A program made the position numbers and the translations under genes. Below, piece by piece: positions 16,160 to 21,184 of a DNA stretch of 21,184 bases. The stretch comes from CAZOKZ01 sp964580585 (GTDB taxonomy: Bacteria > Sumerlaeota > Sumerlaeia > SLMS01 > JAHLLQ01). The stretch spans positions 1 to 21,184 of the forward strand of contig CAZOKZ010000076.1 in the NCBI GenBank assembly GCA_964580585.1, written 5' to 3'. The notes under the pieces were generated by a model. That model was given only the letters and a program-made list of their open reading frames with translations. It searched no databases and was not told where the DNA came from. How positions within the stretch are numbered: the stretch's first letter is position 1; each line of letters starts with the position of its first letter.

Positions 16160-16181
16160 CGGTTAAAGTACGGTTAAAGTA
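16160..16181. promoter_or_regulatory. perfect tandem 11-bp direct repeat, possible regulator site
   Basis: CGGTTAAAGTA occurs at 16160-16170 and 16171-16181 with no gap. One helical turn per unit places both copies on the same face of the DNA, as expected for tandem regulator binding. A related GGTTTAAGGG lies just upstream. It sits about 270 bases before the binding-protein gene. Confidence 0.4.
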
Positions 16182-16340
16182 CCTGTAAACACCGTTTCGT
16201 TACCGGTGGAAGGCGACTTCTGCTGGGATTTGACAAAACTTTGGTGGAAGTTGGAGAGGCAAAGCGCACGATGCGCGACAAGTTCCAGAACGTCCTGCGT
16301 CATGGTTGCCCCTCTTCACGCGAGGGTTGACGCTGCTCTC

Positions 16341-16362
16341 GGGTTTCGCGCATGGTCTCGAA
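16341..16362. repeat. 22-bp intergenic motif, copy 2
   Basis: This stretch contains TTTCGCGCATGGTCTCG, one mismatch from 10126-10147. It lies 88 bases upstream of the binding-protein start, in what is probably the 5' untranslated region. Confidence 0.6.
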
Positions 16363-16449
16363 GTTGCTGCACGGGTCTGGTAGAGAGGGACGCCGTGCCT
16401 TCTTTTTGCCAGGGGTACGGGCGATTGACTCGAATGGAGAGCGAATGCA

Positions 16450-18588
16450 ATGAAACGATTCTTTTTTAGCCAACTGTTGGCGATTTGCGCGATGGTGATG
16501 TTGCTCGGAGCGGCGGCCCCCGCACGAGCGGCCGACGCCAACGCAGGCGATATTACCCAGTTCATCGATCCGTTGGTGCTGGACGAGTACAACCCCGACG
16601 TGACCGACGCGACGCGCGGAACCGCCGAGCCCCAGCGCGGCGGCACGTTGCGCGTGCGCATGCCGAGCGATTTCGGCGATCTGAACCCGATCACGGCCAA
16701 CAGCCAGCCCGACCGTTTGGCGCAATTGATGATGTTCGACCAGTTGGCGGGCCAGGATTTGGAGACGATGGAGTTCTATCCCCGCATGGCGTGGTCGTAC
16801 GCCAAGGGCGATTTGCTGAAAACGAAGGACGGCGAGGTGCAGGAGGGCACGTTCCTGGAACTCGGCGACGAGCACGACCCGAATTCCGAGGTGGCGTTTA
16901 TCCCCGGCGCGTGGCGCGTGACGGTGCTGAAGTACGACACCGCGTCCGTGGATAAAGCAGCGGGTAAATTGACGCTTTCCGAAAAGTGGGGGAGCAAGGT
17001 GCTCGAAGGCGAAATCACCGAGCACAAATTCACGTACGAAGTGAACGAAGCCAAGGCGCCCGGCGCGGCGGAAAAAACGGTGCGCGTCAAAATGTCCGAC
17101 CTGGATTCGTGGAAAGATCAAATCGGCGGCGAGGACATCGACCGCCCTTATCGCAAGCAGGAGTGCGCGTTCAAATTTTTCATCCGCCCAGATATCCAAT
17201 GGCACGACGGGTCGCCGTTCACAGGCGCGGACGTGAAGTTCAGTTACGACACGATCATGAACATCAATGTGAACGCGCAAGGCATCCGTAGTTACCTGCA
17301 AGACGTGACATCGTGCGATTTGCAGGACGACGGCATGACGGTGCATTTCCAATCGCGCAAGCCGTACTTCAGCCAATTCGACGTGCTGGCGGGAATGTAC
17401 CTGGTCCCACGCCACGTGTTTCGTCCCGAACAATTCGGCGGCGACGAGAAAGCGTTCGGCGAAGCGTTCGACAAGCATCTGTTCCGCACGAAACCCATTG
17501 GCGTCGGTCCATACAAATTCGCAGAATGGAAGACTGGTTCAAGTCTTTCGCTGGCGAGAAACGATCATTACTGGGCAAGCGAACTGCCGGAAGGCGCGGT
17601 ACCGAAATGGTCGCCCGAGCAACCTTACATGGATCGTATCGAATTCATCGTGATTCCCGAAAAGGGCGCCGCGTTGAAGGAACTCGAGAAAGGCAACCTC
17701 GACGCCGACATGGACGTCGAGCCGGACACATGGTTCCTCGATCAAACAAACACGGAAGCGTTCACGTCGAAAATCGTGCGCGCGCAACGATACGGTTTCC
17801 TGTACACGTACATTGCGTTGAACAACGAAGACCCGGTGCTGAGCCAATGGGAGGCCCGCCGTGCGTTGGCCATGTTGGTTCCCACCGCGCGCATCGATAA
17901 AGATATTTTCGGCAACCTTTCAACACCAGTTTCGGGTCCTTTCTACAGCCACGGACCGGGATATGACCGCGACGTGCCATTGATTGAGTACGATCCGAAA
18001 GAAGCAAAACGTTTGTTACGTAAAAACGGTTGGCTCGATCGCGACAAAGACGGCGTGATTGAAAAAGAAATCAACGGCCAAATGGTGCCGTTTGAAATTG
18101 AATATATCATTCATACCGCCCGCGATTATCATCAGAAAGTTGCCGACATTATTAAGGAAAGCGTCGAGCAAGTCGGCATCAAGTTCACGATTCGCAAAGT
18201 GGACTTCAACGTGCTGCTGGAAAAAACGCGCGACAAAGATTTCCAAACCGCGCGTATTGCATGGGGCACGTCGCTCGATCCCGATCCGTACCAGATTTGG
18301 CACTCCAGCCAGATTAAAAACAATGGCGATAATTATATTTCCTATCGCAACGACATGGTGGACGACCTTTGCGTTAAAATCCGCGAAGAGTTCAATCCCG
18401 CGAAACGTTGGGCCATGGCGCGCGAAGTCCACCGCATCATCGCCGAAGACCAACCCGTGGTTTTCCGCGACGGTTTCTCCGAAGTCTTTTTCTACAGCCG
18501 CGGAATTCAGGGCGTGAAATTTTATCCGAGCCAATATGCGTATGATTTCACGGAGTGGTGGTGGGCTGACGCGGCAAAGCGGAAGTAA
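16450..18588 (+). CDS. ABC importer substrate-binding protein, peptide/nickel type (SBP_bac_5), enlarged
   Basis: A 712-aa secreted protein. It has a signal peptide (MKRFFFSQLLAICAMVMLLG, then AAAPARAADA), so it works in the periplasm, binding solute for the permeases encoded next. Family marks are RGGTLRVRMPSDFGDLNP near residue 63, WHDGSPFTGADVKFSYDTI near 251, KPIGVGPYKFAEWKTG near 351, and a C-terminal half with ARDYHQKVADIIKESVEQVGIKF and YRNDMVDDL. The distance between the first two marks is about 186 residues, against roughly 65-70 in ordinary OppA/DppA proteins. That indicates an insertion of over 100 residues, rich in Lys, Glu and Asp, at about 120-230. The ATG at 16450 has GGAGAG eight bases upstream. 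The substrate may be an oligopeptide, but related proteins bind nickel, sugars or other solutes. Confidence 0.92.
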   Translation: MKRFFFSQLLAICAMVMLLGAAAPARAADANAGDITQFIDPLVLDEYNPDVTDATRGTAEPQRGGTLRVRMPSDFGDLNPITANSQPDRLAQLMMFDQLAGQDLETMEFYPRMAWSYAKGDLLKTKDGEVQEGTFLELGDEHDPNSEVAFIPGAWRVTVLKYDTASVDKAAGKLTLSEKWGSKVLEGEITEHKFTYEVNEAKAPGAAEKTVRVKMSDLDSWKDQIGGEDIDRPYRKQECAFKFFIRPDIQWHDGSPFTGADVKFSYDTIMNINVNAQGIRSYLQDVTSCDLQDDGMTVHFQSRKPYFSQFDVLAGMYLVPRHVFRPEQFGGDEKAFGEAFDKHLFRTKPIGVGPYKFAEWKTGSSLSLARNDHYWASELPEGAVPKWSPEQPYMDRIEFIVIPEKGAALKELEKGNLDADMDVEPDTWFLDQTNTEAFTSKIVRAQRYGFLYTYIALNNEDPVLSQWEARRALAMLVPTARIDKDIFGNLSTPVSGPFYSHGPGYDRDVPLIEYDPKEAKRLLRKNGWLDRDKDGVIEKEINGQMVPFEIEYIIHTARDYHQKVADIIKESVEQVGIKFTIRKVDFNVLLEKTRDKDFQTARIAWGTSLDPDPYQIWHSSQIKNNGDNYISYRNDMVDDLCVKIREEFNPAKRWAMAREVHRIIAEDQPVVFRDGFSEVFFYSRGIQGVKFYPSQYAYDFTEWWWADAAKRK

Positions 18589-18607
18589 GTACAATTCACC
18601 ATAAAGG

Positions 18608-18685
18608 CACAAAGGCACGAAGATTCACATAGAGTTTTCAACCTATTGAATATTTCGTGTTCCTTTGTGTCTTCGTGCCTTTGTG
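18608..18685. repeat. inverted repeat between binding-protein and permease genes
   Basis: CACAAAGGCACGAAGA (18608-18623) and its exact reverse complement TCTTCGTGCCTTTGTG (18670-18685) flank a 46-base AT-rich loop. Each arm is embedded in further short AAAGGCAC/ACACAAAGG-like units. This style of sequence is known as a dispersed intergenic repeat in several environmental bacterial groups. In the transcript it would form a 16-bp hairpin between the first and second gene of the operon. That could stabilise the upstream message or lower permease expression relative to the binding protein. Confidence 0.8.
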
Positions 18686-18706
18686 GTAATTATTCGAGGC
18701 AGAATT

Positions 18707-20389
18707 TTGTTCCAATATATCGTCAAACGTTTGCTCCTGATGATCGTGACGCTGTTCGGCATCACGGTCATTACGTTTGTAGTGACGCGTTTGACGCCGG
18801 GCGAACCGTCCGTCATCAGCGAGGGACGCAACGATCCTCGCATGGGGGGATACGATTCGATCCTGGAACAAAATCGCCGTAATCTGGGCCTCGACAAGCC
18901 CATGTTATTAAACTTTAATTTCGAGAACCGTGATTATCTTGCCCGCCAGGCGGTTGCCGATTTTTGCCGACCGGTGAAGTTCTGGCAAGACAGCGCCGAG
19001 ACGAATTTACGCCTTTCTGGCGCTGTCGCCATCGAACCCGTCCTCGAACGCCTCGAAGCATTGCAAAGCATTACCGGGACCGTCGATCACCATCTCGAAC
19101 CGACTAGCGGAGACTTAAAACGTATCGACGTGCAAGATTGCACCCAACGGTTGCTGACGTTGCTGCCAAGCCTTGCCGCCGGGCAGCCGGAAAATATTAA
19201 TACTTCCGAAGTAACGCAGGAAATATCCACATGGCGCACATGGTTTGAAGATCATCGCGCACGATGGTCGGACGAAAATGTACAAAATACAGTTTCCGAT
19301 TATCTTGATGGGGACGGAGATATTCAATCGGTACTTATGTTGGGGGGGTACGCCGTACCGCAATTGATCGCAGCGCTCGATTCCGACGATGATATGCAAG
19401 TTCGGTTGGCCGACAGCGCACTTTCCGGGCTGACCAGTTATAATTATCTCAGCAGCCCCGATGCTTGGGAAACCGAACGCGGAGAAGTGCTGCGAAAATG
19501 GCGTTCGTTTCATGCGCGTGAAAAAATACGCTTCGCTGAATTCAATGGTTTCCAACATACGATTAATATTGTTGCCAACACACAATTCGGCGTTTGGATG
19601 CGCCAGATTCTATCGCTCGATTTCGGTCAATCCTACAAACATCGTCGATCGGTGAATCAGTTGATTCTCGAAAAGCTTCCCATCACAATGATATTGTCTG
19701 TCTTGTCGATCTTCTTTTCATACTTGATCGCGATACCTCTCGGGATTTTGTCCGCGATCAAAAAACATTCACCCGGCGATAAACTCGTTACCGTATTATT
19801 GTTTCTGCTTTATTCGTTACCTTCGTTTTGGGTCGGTCAAATGCTTCTCATGACATTAACCGGCGGGCCAACGCCGTGGCCCGGTGTCGAGTGGCCCGAT
19901 TTTTTCCCCACGCGTGGATTGAACAGCGAAGGACTCGATTGGCAATCGGGAGGTATGCGCGATATCGCGGATTTGCTCTGGCATTTAGTGCTGCCGACAA
20001 TTTGTTTAACTTACGGAAGCCTCGCGTTTCTTTCACGTCAGATGCGCAGCGCGATGCTGGAAGCCATTAATGAAGACTACATACGCACCGCACGCGCCAA
20101 GGGGCTTTCCGCGCGCTCTGTGATATTTAAGCATGCAGTGCGCAATTCGTTAATACCAATCATAACCATTTCTGCAGGATTATTGCCCGAATTGATTGCT
20201 GGTTCAATTGTCATTGAATCGATATTCACCATTCCGGGGATGGGACTATTATCATTCGAGGCGATTTTGAATCGCGATTATCCGGTAATTAATGCAATAC
20301 TGTTTTTTTCCGCAGCGTTAACGTTGCTCGGTATTTTGCTGGCCGATCTCTGTTATGCGTTGGTCGATCCACGCATCAGTTACGATTGA
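18707..20389 (+). CDS. ABC importer permease, DppB/OppB type, with a large periplasmic insertion
   Basis: I start at the TTG at 18707-18709, because GAGG lies seven bases upstream and the product then begins MFQYIVKRLLLMIVTLFGIT, as DppB proteins do. An ATG 14 codons earlier would start inside the inverted repeat. The result is 560 aa, against about 310-340 for the family. TM1 spans about residues 7-27. After LGLDKP (61-66) comes a soluble stretch of about 220 residues before the usual text resumes at TQFGVWMRQILSLDFGQSY (about 292). The insert has helical, HEAT-like phrases (VAIEPVLERLEALQSI; LGGYAVPQLIAALDSDDDMQVRLADSALSGL). The rest is a standard permease with further helices and the EAA loop (EAINEDYIRTARAKGLSARS) that docks the ATPase. 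The protein is in the cytoplasmic membrane. Confidence 0.9.
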   Translation: MFQYIVKRLLLMIVTLFGITVITFVVTRLTPGEPSVISEGRNDPRMGGYDSILEQNRRNLGLDKPMLLNFNFENRDYLARQAVADFCRPVKFWQDSAETNLRLSGAVAIEPVLERLEALQSITGTVDHHLEPTSGDLKRIDVQDCTQRLLTLLPSLAAGQPENINTSEVTQEISTWRTWFEDHRARWSDENVQNTVSDYLDGDGDIQSVLMLGGYAVPQLIAALDSDDDMQVRLADSALSGLTSYNYLSSPDAWETERGEVLRKWRSFHAREKIRFAEFNGFQHTINIVANTQFGVWMRQILSLDFGQSYKHRRSVNQLILEKLPITMILSVLSIFFSYLIAIPLGILSAIKKHSPGDKLVTVLLFLLYSLPSFWVGQMLLMTLTGGPTPWPGVEWPDFFPTRGLNSEGLDWQSGGMRDIADLLWHLVLPTICLTYGSLAFLSRQMRSAMLEAINEDYIRTARAKGLSARSVIFKHAVRNSLIPIITISAGLLPELIAGSIVIESIFTIPGMGLLSFEAILNRDYPVINAILFFSAALTLLGILLADLCYALVDPRISYD

Positions 20390-20397
20390 GGCGTTAG

Positions 20398-21184
20398 ATG
20401 ACTGACTCCACCACTCCGTCCCCATCGCCTGGAAAGCCGATTTTCGAGTTGCCCGAAGTGCGCTCCTATTGGGAACAAACGACACGAGCGTTTGTGAAAA
20501 ACAAACTTGCCGTTTTAGGGCTATTTGTTGTTTTCCTGGTGGCAACCATTGGAGTGTTTTGTCCGCTGATTGCCAATCATCGCCCTCTGTATTTGAAAAT
20601 GGTATTTGAAGATCAGTACGACGAAAATTACTTCATCGTGCTTGATGTAATGGATCAATTTCTCGATCGCGGTCCAGAGCCTGATGCCGAGCGTGCTCTT
20701 TCCAATCGTCGCGCTCTTGATCTGGCCATGACGGAAATGCGCGAAAGTTTAGAAGCAAACCAACGAACACGTCTCGACGAATTCAAAACCACTTTTGACC
20801 AATTTATTGCCAATCCAACCAATGGATCAGGGGAAACGGCACAAAACGCCCTCGATGCTATTGAAGAAGAATTTGACATCGGTGAGGTGAAGCTGGTTCC
20901 GGTTGTTCAATATCCCGCCATTCGTGGTTTAGGACGCGGTGAAGTCGTTTTCATATTCCTCTATGTCTTTACCATCGCCTTGTTTTTCGCGCGCAAACGA
21001 TTGCGCACGTTGCCACGTTATTTGCTCGCTGTCTCTATTCCCACTGCGATATGTTCAATTGCCTGGCTCGCTATTTTTCCCCCGATTCAAGATACATTTC
21101 CTTATCGTCAACATCTCGAAGCCGAAGGCTTTGGCCAGCGAGGTGAAAAAGTCATTCGGACGTTGGTTCCCTATGGTGAAAATG
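20398..21184 (+). CDS. ABC importer permease, DppC/OppC type, enlarged (cut by window edge)
   Basis: The ATG at 20398 follows the DppB-type stop by eight bases, with a TTGAGG ribosome binding site, so the two are co-transcribed. The frame is open to the window edge (262 codons). It opens like OppC: a polar Pro-rich start, SYWEQTTRAFVKNKLAVLG, then TM1 (LFVVFLVATIGVFCPLIA). Ordinary family members reach their GTDxxGRD motif soon after TM1. Here about 200 residues follow without it: a charged, helical soluble stretch (about 60-180), then two extra hydrophobic segments (VVFIFLYVFTIALFFA and YLLAVSIPTAICSIAWLAIF). The conserved permease core must lie beyond the window. A protein other than a permease is unlikely given the start and position. 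Confidence 0.8.
   Translation, partial: MTDSTTPSPSPGKPIFELPEVRSYWEQTTRAFVKNKLAVLGLFVVFLVATIGVFCPLIANHRPLYLKMVFEDQYDENYFIVLDVMDQFLDRGPEPDAERALSNRRALDLAMTEMRESLEANQRTRLDEFKTTFDQFIANPTNGSGETAQNALDAIEEEFDIGEVKLVPVVQYPAIRGLGRGEVVFIFLYVFTIALFFARKRLRTLPRYLLAVSIPTAICSIAWLAIFPPIQDTFPYRQHLEAEGFGQRGEKVIRTLVPYGEN

Larger units (their letters stand above)
15756..16449. other. divergent regulatory interval between the RiPP-type cassette and the ABC importer
   Basis: About 690 bases without a convincing gene. Both flanking genes start here and read away from each other, so promoters for both should be inside. Recognisable items are the palindrome TTGAAATTTCAA (15864-15875), a perfect 11-bp tandem repeat (16160-16181) and the second copy of a 22-bp intergenic motif (16341-16362). 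I could not pick a promoter with confidence. No riboswitch was recognised. Confidence 0.6.

Noticed and set aside
16300..17478. 392-codon frame antisense to the binding-protein gene
   Set aside because: The plus-strand gene has a signal peptide and clear family motifs; the antisense frame has shadow composition (His/Arg/Val/Leu rich).

Overview
The window reads as chromosomal DNA of a Gram-negative-type, probably uncultured bacterium. The signs are signal peptides, a twin-arginine (Tat) leader, envelope proteins built from beta-propeller and FG-GAP repeats, and a dipeptide-type ABC importer with enlarged subunits. Very large secreted repeat proteins, sparse gene packing and dispersed intergenic inverted repeats fit candidate phyla such as Sumerlaeota or Hydrogenedentota, but this placement is an inference from style, not from a marker gene. 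No rRNA, tRNA, CRISPR array or insertion sequence was seen.

Layout. 1-90 (-): N-terminus of a secreted or membrane protein. 744-3947 (-): secreted Kelch / Ig-like / FG-GAP protein. 4117-4875 (+), divergent from it: short-chain dehydrogenase. 5058-5714 (+): small membrane protein of unknown function. 6218-10018 (+): secreted protein with 14 propeller-type repeats that shares its Ig-like module with the Kelch protein. 10183-13259 (-): a coupled pair, a membrane-anchored protein with carboxypeptidase-regulatory-like folds followed by a nucleotidyltransferase-fold protein. 13400-15755 (-): a two-gene RiPP-type cassette ending in a strong intrinsic terminator. 16450-21184 (+): substrate-binding protein and two permeases of a peptide/nickel-type ABC importer, the last cut by the window edge.

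The most interesting part is 13319-15755. A radical SAM enzyme with an RRE/PqqD-like N-terminus and a complete seven-cysteine SPASM domain, resembling SCIFF/ranthipeptide/QhpD maturases, lies 52 bp upstream of a 220-aa protein. That protein has a Tat signal followed by ten D-x-D-x-N-C-G-like units. Aspartate at Cys-3 is invariant in all ten. The simplest reading is a Tat-exported, multiply crosslinked RiPP whose Cys residues are joined to another residue, Asp being an attractive candidate. I do not recognise it as a described family.

The second notable theme is the ABC importer. The binding protein and both permeases carry extra domains in their predicted extracytoplasmic parts, which suggests a co-evolved, enlarged uptake complex. 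Function beyond family level is inferred throughout.
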